Source: Bacteroidota bacterium (lineage in GTDB: Bacteria > Bacteroidota > Bacteroidia > Bacteroidales > UBA12481). Taken from it: DNA of 64,000 bases. The notes under the pieces were generated by a model. The model made no database searches, was not told the DNA's origin, and worked only from the letters and a program-made list of their open reading frames with translations. This document shows, piece by piece, positions 45,712 through 54,105 of this stretch. Location: positions 44,746 to 108,745 of the forward strand of contig JABHCC010000038.1 in assembly GCA_018669475.1 (NCBI GenBank). Reading direction: 5' to 3'. A program made the translations under genes and the position numbers. Position 1 is the first letter of the stretch, and the number at the start of each line of letters is the position of its first letter.

Positions 45712-47682
45712 ATGAAAACAGCATTCATACTAATAGCAGCATCACTAATTTCACTTGCATCTTGCAACAAATCTGTGCAACCTACCTTCCCCGTATACAC
45801 TCCAGTCTCCTACCAAAAAGTTACCGTAACTGATGCTTTCTGGAAAGCCAAAATTGATTCCAATCACCAAAATGGAATCCCGGGATGTTTCGAAAGCTGC
45901 GATCACTCTCTTGTAAACTTTGATATTGCTGCCGGAATTTCCGATGCTGAAAGGAAGGGTACTGAAGCAACTGATTCAGATGTATATAAAATAATACAGG
46001 GAGCGGCCTATGCCCTCGATCATCAACCTGATCCTCAATTGGAACAATATATTGATGCCCTTATTGAAAGAATAGCTGCTGCCCAGGAAGAGGATGGCTA
46101 TTTGGATACTTACTGGTCGATCAAGGATCTGTCGCGACGATGGACCATGATCGAAACAAGACATGAATTGTATTGTGCCGGTCACTTTTTTGAAGCTGCA
46201 GTTGCCTATTATGAGGTTACCGGAAAAAGAAGGATCCTGGATATGGCCATTAAATTGGCTGATCATATTGATTCAGTTTTTGGAAAAGGGAAACTGGAAA
46301 ATATTCCAGGACATCAGGAAATTGAGCTCGCCTTATTCAAGCTATATGAACTGACAGGTGAGGAAAGATATTACAAGCTGGCTGAATTTTTCCTGGAGGA
46401 GAGGGGCAATCCTGAAAGATTAGCCTATCGTGCTGGCTTGGGAGAGAAAGATCCTAACTATGGAATTCCTGCACGATGGCTTAAGCCTTCTTATCGTCAG
46501 GATCATATTCCTGTGAAAGATCAACGGAAAGCTACCGGTCATGCCGTAAGAGCTTCTTACATGTTTTCAGGGATGGCTGATTATTCGAGGATCAGTGGAT
46601 CAGAGATTTATATGCCTGCACTAAATGCTCTATGGCACGATATCGTCGATAAGAAGATCTATATAACTGGTTCCATCGGCACTGCAGAGTTTCATGATGA
46701 AGGCTTCGGATCTGAATATTCTTTGCCTACTGAATCAGCTTATTGCGAAACCTGCTCTGCAATTGCCCTGATGTTTTGGAATCACAGGATGGCTGCCCTG
46801 ACAGGAGATGCTGCTTTTTCTGATCTTTTTGAATTAACTCTTTATAATGGAGGGATATCAGGAGGATCAGCCTCAGGTGATCGCTTTTTCTATACAAATC
46901 CATTAGAGGGCAATCCTAAAAACAATAGACATCCATGGTATGAGCCAGGTTGTTGTCCTAGTAACTTTGTGAGGTTTATTTCTTCTATTGACCAATATAT
47001 TTATGGACAAAATAAAGTTGGTGTATTTGTTAATCAGTTTATTGGGAGTAAGCTCGAGACTAAGGTAGGGGAGGCAGAATTTAATTTAGAACAATCGTCA
47101 GGCTATCCTTGGAAGAATACTGTTGAAATTAAAATTGGATGTGAAGGAAAGGTTAAGACAAATCTGATGATCCGTATTCCTGGCTGGGTTCGTGGGGAGT
47201 TTTATCCTGGGGATTTATATGAGTATTCTAGTTTTCAGAGCTCAGTTTTCAGTTCTCAGCGAATTGCTGTAATTCTGAATGGTAGGGAGAAGATTGTTAC
47301 AATTAATGATAATGGGTATATTTCTCTTGAAAGGAAATGGGGTGATGGAGATTTTGTAAAGATTGAGTTCGACATGCCAGTTAGATTGGTTGAAGGAAAT
47401 CCTAATATTAAGGACGTTGAAGGTCAACAGGTATTGACTCGTGGACCGGTTCTCTTTTGTTTGGAAGGAGTTGATAATCCTTCTATATTAGAGAACCCTG
47501 ATAATTATAAATTTAGCTCTGAAAATTTTAGTGTTCAAGCTAATAATACCCTTACTTTCGGCATTAATACTATACAGGGGAATATGAAGCAAGTAGAAGG
47601 AGAAGAGTCAATTAGATTTACTGCGATTCCGTATTTTGCATGGAGAAACAGGGGGCCCACAGCAATGCGGGTATGGTTTTAA
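45712..47682 (+). CDS. GH127-like beta-L-arabinofuranosidase, lipoprotein
   Basis: A 656-aa protein of the DUF1680/GH127 type with a lipobox (LASC, Cys19). The metal-cysteine active site of the family can be traced: Glu330 in HDEGFGSEY, Cys348 in CETCSAI, and Cys414-Cys415 in PGCCPSN. These match the Glu and three Cys ligands described for GH127, where one Cys is the nucleophile. GYLDTYW and YCAGHFFEAA are further landmarks. Family members release beta-L-arabinofuranose, but related branches act on other sugars. The stretch FQSSVFSSQ near residue 508 looks like a recent low-complexity insertion. Confidence 0.88.
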   Translation: MKTAFILIAASLISLASCNKSVQPTFPVYTPVSYQKVTVTDAFWKAKIDSNHQNGIPGCFESCDHSLVNFDIAAGISDAERKGTEATDSDVYKIIQGAAYALDHQPDPQLEQYIDALIERIAAAQEEDGYLDTYWSIKDLSRRWTMIETRHELYCAGHFFEAAVAYYEVTGKRRILDMAIKLADHIDSVFGKGKLENIPGHQEIELALFKLYELTGEERYYKLAEFFLEERGNPERLAYRAGLGEKDPNYGIPARWLKPSYRQDHIPVKDQRKATGHAVRASYMFSGMADYSRISGSEIYMPALNALWHDIVDKKIYITGSIGTAEFHDEGFGSEYSLPTESAYCETCSAIALMFWNHRMAALTGDAAFSDLFELTLYNGGISGGSASGDRFFYTNPLEGNPKNNRHPWYEPGCCPSNFVRFISSIDQYIYGQNKVGVFVNQFIGSKLETKVGEAEFNLEQSSGYPWKNTVEIKIGCEGKVKTNLMIRIPGWVRGEFYPGDLYEYSSFQSSVFSSQRIAVILNGREKIVTINDNGYISLERKWGDGDFVKIEFDMPVRLVEGNPNIKDVEGQQVLTRGPVLFCLEGVDNPSILENPDNYKFSSENFSVQANNTLTFGINTIQGNMKQVEGEESIRFTAIPYFAWRNRGPTAMRVWF

Positions 47683-47705
47683 ACCAATAAACGAATAAAC
47701 CAATA
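47682..47705 (+). repeat. 8-bp tandem repeat (aaccaata-type x3) at gene junction
   Basis: Copies aaccaata, aacgaata, aaccaata start at the last base of the GH127 stop codon and end three bases before the RidA start. They fill nearly the whole spacer. Confidence 0.75.
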
Positions 47706-47708
47706 AGC

Positions 47709-48083
47709 ATGAAATTCATTAAGTCATCCGGAATCCCAAAAGCCAATGGGCACTACTCACCTTGCATCGAGCATAATGGCCTTTTGTATTTATCAGGACA
47801 ATTACCCGTAAACCCTGTCAGTGGAACCGTTCCTGATAGTATTGAAGAGCAAACAGACCAGGCCCTGAAAAATGTGGAGACAATCGTAAATGAAGCAGGA
47901 AGCTCAAAAAAACAGATCCTCCAGATGCGGGTTTACATTTCAAATATTGAGCTTTGGGGCAAAGTCAACGAAAGATACAGTGCCTTCTTTGGAGATCATA
48001 AACCTGTCAGGAGTATAGTTCCTACCAGGGAGTTGCATTTTGGGTGTTTTATTGAGATTGAAGCAGTAGCAGTAAAAGAGTAA
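47709..48083 (+). CDS. ridA: RidA/YjgF-family enamine/imine deaminase
   Basis: A 124-aa cytoplasmic protein of normal family length. Landmarks are LSGQLPVNP, QALKNVETIV, and the active-site pair Arg101 (KPVRSIVPT) and Glu117 (IEIEAVAV). RidA hydrolyses reactive 2-aminoacrylate-type enamines made by PLP enzymes. A PLP aminotransferase lies 7 kb upstream on the same strand. It follows GH127 by 26 bases. Confidence 0.9.
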   Translation: MKFIKSSGIPKANGHYSPCIEHNGLLYLSGQLPVNPVSGTVPDSIEEQTDQALKNVETIVNEAGSSKKQILQMRVYISNIELWGKVNERYSAFFGDHKPVRSIVPTRELHFGCFIEIEAVAVKE

Positions 48084-48107
48084 TCTAAAAATATTGAATA
48101 CTTTTCT

Positions 48108-48779
48108 ATGAAAGTAATTCTATTCGGAGCAACAGGAATGGTAGGCCAATGTGTTTTAACGGAATGCCTTAAAAGTTCAATCATTAAAGAAATCCTGGTA
48201 GTCGGGAGGAAAAGCTGTGGTATTGAAAGTGAGAAGATCAAAGAGATCATCCACAATGATTTTATGGATTATTCAGAAATTGAATCTCAATTTCAAGGCT
48301 ATGATGCCTGTTTCTATTGTTTGGGAGTGTCGTCTGTAGGAATGTCGAAAGACCAATACTATGATATTACCGTCAATTACACTGCTGCTATTGCTGAAGT
48401 GTTGGGAAATCTGACACCAGCAATTAGTTTTGGCTTTATCTCTGGTGCAGGAACAGATGAGACAGAAAAGAGTCGCACAAACTGGGCACGCGTGAAAGGC
48501 AAAGCAGAAAACCTTCTGCGGCAATATCCTTTCAAAAGCTTATCTCTGCATCGTCCGGCCTATATCAAAGCCTTAAAAGGGATTAAAGTTTCCTATGCTA
48601 CAGCAAAGTATTTCGATTGGCTAATTTATCCTCTCGTGAAAACTTTATGGCCAAAATACGTCATCACATCAGAAGAAATGGGCCAGGCCATGATAAATTC
48701 AATGTTTCAAAAAGAGAAGGTTAGGATTCTTGAAAATTATGAGATGAAGAGATTGGCAGAGGAGAATGTATCAGTTTGA
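48108..48779 (+). CDS. NAD(P)-binding Rossmann protein, HTATIP2/NmrA-like
   Basis: A 223-aa cytoplasmic protein. VILFGATGMVGQCV is the glycine-rich dinucleotide site of atypical short-chain dehydrogenases. CFYCLGVSS, FISGAGTDET and ARVKGKAENLLR with the Tyr/Lys-type region replaced fit the HTATIP2-like group. The substrate is not known. It starts 24 bases after RidA and is the last gene of the long + strand series. Confidence 0.8.
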   Translation: MKVILFGATGMVGQCVLTECLKSSIIKEILVVGRKSCGIESEKIKEIIHNDFMDYSEIESQFQGYDACFYCLGVSSVGMSKDQYYDITVNYTAAIAEVLGNLTPAISFGFISGAGTDETEKSRTNWARVKGKAENLLRQYPFKSLSLHRPAYIKALKGIKVSYATAKYFDWLIYPLVKTLWPKYVITSEEMGQAMINSMFQKEKVRILENYEMKRLAEENVSV

Positions 48780-49216
48780 GGTAATGGGATATTAGTTTAC
48801 TGGTTTTAAATTACGGAATCTATCCAATAATTTTTATCCAACTAGTCCAAATTGTTTTGAAGACTTTTGCATGTTAACATGCTTTGGCCAATTCCGGGTT
48901 CACTAATATAAAATCAATTATGTATTTAATCAAAAAGTTTTAAAGAGGCTAATTATTTTGAAATCAGATTAGTATCTTGATGTCGAAACTATGAAAACTC
49001 TTATCAATAGTTATTCTGGAACGAGGTGCTATACTACAAAGTCGCAAGGCTATGACTGGGCTCAAGGACTTTCTGGCAGGCCTTTTGTCGTTCTTGCTGT
49101 CATATTTCAACATTCTCCCTATGTTATTCTCAGTCGTAAGGACAGAAATATTCGTGTGCCATCTGACTTGATCGATATATATAGAAATAGAAGTCGGTTA
49201 AATAGATTTTTTAGTT
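48780..49216. other. Non-coding stretch before the kinase fossil
   Basis: About 430 bases without a convincing gene. An 80-codon frame at 48991-49233 has no recognisable domain and overlaps the kinase remnant, so I do not accept it as a gene. The only clear structure is the 14-bp palindrome at 48869. No tRNA or riboswitch fold was seen. Confidence 0.55.
48869..48882. promoter_or_regulatory. 14-bp perfect palindrome, possible regulator site
   Basis: GCATGTTAACATGC reads the same on both strands with no loop, as expected for a dimeric DNA-binding protein. It lies in the spacer downstream of the NAD(P)-binding gene. Confidence 0.35.
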
Positions 49217-49442
49217 TTGATAACCATTATTAACGAATTAGCCAATGATTTGTATTCATTTTTCAAGCCAGAGGCAGAGCAGAAAAGATTGCAGCTTTTC
49301 TGCAAGAATACATTGTCCGGTAAAGATGCTACTATAAAAGAAGATAAGGATAAGCTGTATGCAATTCTAACTAACCTCATTAAAAATGCTCAGAGGGGAA
49401 ATCAAGGTAGAGTCAGAAGTTGGTAAAGGGGCTAAGTTTTAA
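49217..49442 (+). pseudogene. Fossil of a sensor histidine kinase
   Basis: The frame from 49217 reads NELANDLYSFFKPEAEQK and LYAILTNLIKNA, almost the same as residues about 545-605 of the hybrid kinase at 50571 (NEIINDLYSFFKLEAEQK, LYAVLTNLIKNS). After that the frame shifts to GEIKVESEVGKGAKF, which matches the end of the ATPase domain (GGIRVESEENKGTKF), and stops. The HisKA part and the centre of the ATPase domain, with the G boxes, are missing. It is a non-functional remnant of a paralogue. Confidence 0.75.
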
Positions 49443-49484
49443 ATCACTATGCCTTATATCACCTAGATCTCAAAGATTGAAAAA

Positions 49485-50540
49485 ATGGATAATAGAAAAA
49501 CAAAAGAGCAGCTCACAGAGGAGATTCGTCAATTAAAAGTCAAAATTGACGAATTGAAGAAATCTGAAAGCAAGTCTAAGAAGGCGGATGAAGAATTGAT
49601 TGTTGCCAAAGAAAAAGTCGAAGAAGGGGAGAAATATCTCAATAATATTATCAACAACATTGGAGACCCAATTTTCGTAAAAGACAAGCAAAGCAGGTTG
49701 CTCATTGTGAATGATGCTTTTTGTAACATATTCAGACTTCAGAGGGGTGAGATAATAGGCAAGACCTTGGCCGAAGATGTGCCTCAGAACGAACAAGATA
49801 TCTCTCTTAGAATTGATAAGCAAGTGCTCATGGATGGACGGGAGAATATAAATGAGGAGACGCTTACGGTCAGAGATGCCAAAACTTTAACTGTTTCTAC
49901 AAGGAAGACAAGGTTTATTGATGACAATGGTAAAAAGTTTCTCGTTGGTGTGATTCACGACATCACCAAGCGCAAGGAGACGGAAAAAGAGTTAAAGGAT
50001 AGCGAAGCAAAATTATCTGGTTTCATTAAATCGGCAACTGATGGTATTGTTATGTATGATTCAGATATGAATCTGATCGAGATCAATAACGCTGCTTTGG
50101 AAATATTTCCGGCCGGGTTGAGTAGAGAGGAATTGATAGGCAAGCATATACTGGAAATAGCTCCTTCTTTAAAAGAGAGTGGACGCTATGATAAGTACCT
50201 TAATGTAATAAAAACGGGCAAATCATTGCTTCTGCATGATTTTATGCCTGATCCAAAATTTGGGAATAGGTATCTTATGCTCAAAGCATTTAAGGTAGGA
50301 CAGGGACTGGGAATAATTTTTACCGATATCACCGGGCGCAAAAAAGCTGAAGAAGAACTCTCAAAACATCACGAACAATTAGAAGAATTAGTAAAAGAAA
50401 GAACAAAAGAACTGGAAGATAAAAACAAAGAACTCAATAATGCAATGAAAGTGTTCGTTGGCAGAGAGCTTACAATCAGGGATTTGCAAAATAAAATTAT
50501 AGCTCTGGGAGGGAAAGGGCGATCCAGGAATCAGGATTAA
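49485..50540 (+). CDS. Two-PAS-domain sensory protein without kinase domain
   Basis: A soluble 351-aa protein: coiled coil at about 1-50 (EEIRQLKVKIDELKKSE), PAS at about 50-165 (IINNIGDPIFVKDKQSRLL to VGVIHDITKRK), second PAS at about 175-285 (ATDGIVMYDSDMNLIEINN to GIIFTDITGRKKAEEEL), then a coiled coil (LEELVKERTKELEDKNKEL) and a short tail. There is no HisKA, ATPase or output domain. It is 30 bases upstream of a hybrid kinase and probably senses a ligand for it or pairs with it. It may also be the front half of a kinase that lost its catalytic part. Confidence 0.82.
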   Translation: MDNRKTKEQLTEEIRQLKVKIDELKKSESKSKKADEELIVAKEKVEEGEKYLNNIINNIGDPIFVKDKQSRLLIVNDAFCNIFRLQRGEIIGKTLAEDVPQNEQDISLRIDKQVLMDGRENINEETLTVRDAKTLTVSTRKTRFIDDNGKKFLVGVIHDITKRKETEKELKDSEAKLSGFIKSATDGIVMYDSDMNLIEINNAALEIFPAGLSREELIGKHILEIAPSLKESGRYDKYLNVIKTGKSLLLHDFMPDPKFGNRYLMLKAFKVGQGLGIIFTDITGRKKAEEELSKHHEQLEELVKERTKELEDKNKELNNAMKVFVGRELTIRDLQNKIIALGGKGRSRNQD

Positions 50541-50570
50541 AATTTTTTACACAATTATGAATAATCAAGT

Positions 50571-53093
50571 ATGAAGACAATACTCGTAATTGACGACCAA
50601 AAAGATAACCTGACGACAATTACTGCGATAATGAAAAGCAATATGCCAGAATGTAAAGTTCTGACTGCTCTGTCGGGAAAAGAGGGGATAGAAATTGCAA
50701 GAAAAGAGCAACCCAACTCTATTCTTCTGGATATTATCATGCCTGATATGGACGGCTACGAGGTCTGTAAAAGACTCAAGGAGGATGAATCGACAAAACA
50801 TGTTCCTGTGATTATGGTAACTGCAATTAAAACTGATTCTGAAAGCCGGATTAAAAGTCTCAATTTAGGTGCTGATGCATTTTTGTCAAAACCAATTGAT
50901 CCTATTGAGCTATCTGTGCAATTGAATGTAATGATCCGGATAAAAGAGGCAGAGGATAAATTGAGGGAGGAAAAAAAGAATCTGGAGAATGTTGTCTTGA
51001 ATAGAACAAAGGAACTTATAAAAATCAATAAAGATTTAGAGCTTGAAGTTTCTGAGCGCATGCAAGCAGAGGATGATAGAGAGCAGTCGCGATCATTACT
51101 GAAGGCGGCGCTGGAATCTACAGCTGACGGTATTCTGGTTGTTACTAAGGAAGGAACTTGGTCAAGTTATAACCAGAAGTTCGTTGAAATGTGGGGAATT
51201 CCATCCTCGATATTTGAGTCTGGTGATGACAAGGCTGCATTGGACTACGTCTTTGACAGTATTGCCAATCCGGAGTTATTCCTGGCTATAGTCAAAGAAC
51301 TCTATGACAATCCTGAGAGGAACAGTTTTGATACGATAGAACTGAAAGATAGCCGAATCTTTGAGCGATACTCACATCCGCAACATCTAGGGAAAGAGGT
51401 TGTTGGTCGTGTGTGGAGTTTTCGTGACGTAAGCGAGCGCAAACGTGCAGAGCAAATCCAAAAAGTATTATACAATATTTCCAATGCCGTTATTACAACT
51501 GATAATCTCAGAAAACTAATCATCCTGATACAGCAAGAACTGAGGACTATAATCGATACCACAAACTTTTATGTGGCTCTTTACGACCAAAAAACCGACA
51601 TGTTTTCTGTCCCATATCTCATTGATGAAAAAGATAAATTCGATACTTTTCCTGCAGGCAAAACACTCACGAGCTACGTGAATAAAACTCAAAAGTCTCT
51701 TTTTGGTACAAAAGACAGAATACACGAATTAGTCGAGTCAGGTGATATTGAAATGTATGGTACAGATTCAGAAATATGGATTGGAGTACCCCTTATTGTT
51801 GAAGGATACGCAACAGGTGTTTTGGCAGTTCAAAGCTATACTAATGAAAATGCGTTTAATGAGTCAGATATGAAAATGCTTGAATTTGTATCTACTCAGA
51901 TTGGTTTGTCAATTCATCGTAAGAAGGCTGAAGAGGATTTAGTTACTGCATTAGCGAATGCTAAAGAGAGCGATCGCCTTAAATCGGCTTTCCTGGCAAA
52001 TATGAGTCATGAGATACGCACCCCAATGAATGGCATATTGGGTTTTGCTGAACTTTTGAAAGAACCAGGGCTTTCAAGGGAGGAGCTTCAAAGTTATGTT
52101 AGTGTAATCGAATCGAGTGGTGACCGTATGCTTAACACAATTAACGACTTGATCGATATTTCCAAAATTGAAGCGGGACAAATGGAAGTTGTATTCTCAA
52201 CGACTGTTGTTAACGAGATAATAAATGATCTTTATTCCTTTTTCAAACTGGAAGCTGAGCAGAAAGGATTGCAACTGGTCTGCAGAAAATCACTTTCTGG
52301 CAAAGAGGCTACCATTGAAACAGATAAGGAGAAATTGTATGCAGTTCTTACCAACCTTATTAAAAACTCAATTAAATATACTCATAAGGGAAGCATTGAA
52401 TTTGGTTATCAGGTAATAGATGGTTTAATTGAATTTTTCGTTAACGACACAGGTGTTGGAATCCCCCAGGACCGTCAACATGCTATTTTCGAGCGCTTTG
52501 TTCAGGCCGACCTTAGTAGGTCCAGATCCTTTGAGGGGGCTGGATTAGGCCTGTCAATCTCAAAAGCTTATGTAGAAATGTTAGGTGGGGGAATCCGGGT
52601 AGAATCAGAAGAAAACAAAGGAACAAAGTTTTATTTTACTATCCAATATAGCACAATTATGAAGGAGAAAGCAGCAAGCAAAGATGCCCTACCAGAAATT
52701 AAATCAGAGGTAAAAATCAAGAAGCTAAAAATCCTTATTGCTGAAGATGATGAAACAGCTGATTTACACCTTTCGATAGTTCTCAAAAGTCTGGATAGAG
52801 AAATTTTTCATACAAGAACTGGAAGGGAGGCAGTTGAGTTTTGCAGAAATAATCCTGATACTGATTTAGTACTCATGGATATTAAAATGCCAGAAGTTGA
52901 CGGTCATGAAGCTTCCAGACAAATCCGGAAGTTCAATAAAAAGGTGGTAATCATTGCCCAAACTGCTTATGCCCTGGAGGGTGACAGAGAACAGGCACTT
53001 AAAGCAGGATGCAATGATTATATCTCAAAACCGATAAAGAAGGATTTGTTATTGGCAATGGTTATGAAACATATTAATGCTGAATACTTCTGA
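50571..53093 (+). CDS. Hybrid sensor kinase: REC-PAS-GAF-HisKA-HATPase-REC
   Basis: A soluble 840-aa signalling protein. N-terminal receiver 1-120 with phospho-acceptor Asp54 (LLDIIMPDMDG) and coiled coil; PAS at about 175-290 ending FRDVSERKRAEQ; GAF at about 300-460; HisKA with His480 in NMSHEIRTPMNGILGF; ATPase domain with NLIKNSIKYTHKG, DTGVGIP and GAGLGLSISKAYVEMLGG; C-terminal receiver about 724-840 with Asp770 (LMDIKMPEVDG). No membrane segment and no DNA-binding domain, so it is not a classical Bacteroidota HTCS polysaccharide regulator. The input signal and final partner are unknown. A fossil of a near copy lies at 49217. Confidence 0.9.
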   Translation: MKTILVIDDQKDNLTTITAIMKSNMPECKVLTALSGKEGIEIARKEQPNSILLDIIMPDMDGYEVCKRLKEDESTKHVPVIMVTAIKTDSESRIKSLNLGADAFLSKPIDPIELSVQLNVMIRIKEAEDKLREEKKNLENVVLNRTKELIKINKDLELEVSERMQAEDDREQSRSLLKAALESTADGILVVTKEGTWSSYNQKFVEMWGIPSSIFESGDDKAALDYVFDSIANPELFLAIVKELYDNPERNSFDTIELKDSRIFERYSHPQHLGKEVVGRVWSFRDVSERKRAEQIQKVLYNISNAVITTDNLRKLIILIQQELRTIIDTTNFYVALYDQKTDMFSVPYLIDEKDKFDTFPAGKTLTSYVNKTQKSLFGTKDRIHELVESGDIEMYGTDSEIWIGVPLIVEGYATGVLAVQSYTNENAFNESDMKMLEFVSTQIGLSIHRKKAEEDLVTALANAKESDRLKSAFLANMSHEIRTPMNGILGFAELLKEPGLSREELQSYVSVIESSGDRMLNTINDLIDISKIEAGQMEVVFSTTVVNEIINDLYSFFKLEAEQKGLQLVCRKSLSGKEATIETDKEKLYAVLTNLIKNSIKYTHKGSIEFGYQVIDGLIEFFVNDTGVGIPQDRQHAIFERFVQADLSRSRSFEGAGLGLSISKAYVEMLGGGIRVESEENKGTKFYFTIQYSTIMKEKAASKDALPEIKSEVKIKKLKILIAEDDETADLHLSIVLKSLDREIFHTRTGREAVEFCRNNPDTDLVLMDIKMPEVDGHEASRQIRKFNKKVVIIAQTAYALEGDREQALKAGCNDYISKPIKKDLLLAMVMKHINAEYF

Positions 53094-53145
53094 AGTGGGA
53101 AAAGGCAACATTAGTTTGTGCTATGGTCATAGGAACTTAAAGATA

Positions 53146-54105
53146 TCACCTAATAATCATTTTCTTGGTATGTTGTTCAGCGCCAGATCTCAGTTGGTAG
53201 AAATAAACTCCGGCTGAGAGGGATTTTAGGTCAGCCTTTATTGAGTATTCTCCAGCTGCTTGATTTTCATTAAATAACTCTATGGCCATGTTTCCAAGTA
53301 AGTCATATACGCTTAGTGTAACCAATCCCGGTGTTAGCAAGGAATAGCTAATTGTTGTTGATTCTGAGAAGGGATTGGGATAGTTTTGGGCTAAAGTGAT
53401 TTTATTGGAGCGATACTGTATTTCTATTTCTTCTACACCTGTGCTACCTGAGCCTGAAACTTTAACCATGAAAGCATCAGGGCCACCTTTGCTGGTCAAT
53501 GTATCCTCTCCAAAAATTATGCTGCCCGAGAAAGTGCCAGTGAGGTAACAATTATCATTGGCATCAATACTTAATCCTTTTCCTTCATCAAAATCAGGCC
53601 CAGGAGTTGTATGTTCTTCATCACCTGCCATTTGTGCCCATAGGGCCTCGCCATTGCTATTGTAGGAAGCAACAAATATTACTGAGTTTCCATTAACTGG
53701 TGATGCTGGTAACAATTCATGTTCTCCAAAACTTATTGGACCCATATTAAAGCGGCCTGTGATATAGATATTCCCATCAGTGTCAATGTCCATATCATTA
53801 CAACCCTGTGCTACCAGATAACTATCAACTGTTGCAAATTCTACCCATTGGGGCTCTCCTTCAGTATTATATTTTGTAACAAATGTAGAAGCAAGATTAT
53901 ACTGATCATCCCAATCATCCCATTTCATTCCGCTAAATGTACTGTGAGTATATGAGGTGCCCGTTAAAAAAAGACCTCCATTTTGATCTGTGCACATTGC
54001 TGTTATGGTAACGGAAGGAGGAAGTGGTCCAGATATATGTTCAACCCAAATGACATTACCATCCGGATCAAGTTTAGCAATAAAACCCCCATAGCAAATT
54101 ACCAT
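53146..54105 (-). pseudogene. C-terminal part of a T9SS-secreted propeller-repeat protein
   Basis: About 319 codons with SBBP-type repeats (FIAKLDPDGNVIW, GNIYITGRFNMGPISFG, NCYLTGTFSGSIIFG). A type IX secretion C-terminal sorting domain closes it, beginning LAQNYPNPFSESTTISYSL and ending KKMIIR. It lacks its own signal peptide. It overlaps the end of the upstream frame, and the repeat pattern runs from one frame into the other, so both are most likely one gene broken by a frameshift or deletion. Without the upstream part it could not be exported by the T9SS route. Confidence 0.7.

Noticed and set aside
48991..49233. 80-codon open frame before the kinase fossil
   Set aside because: No domain, no clear start signal, overlap with the fossil and a composition like random sequence.
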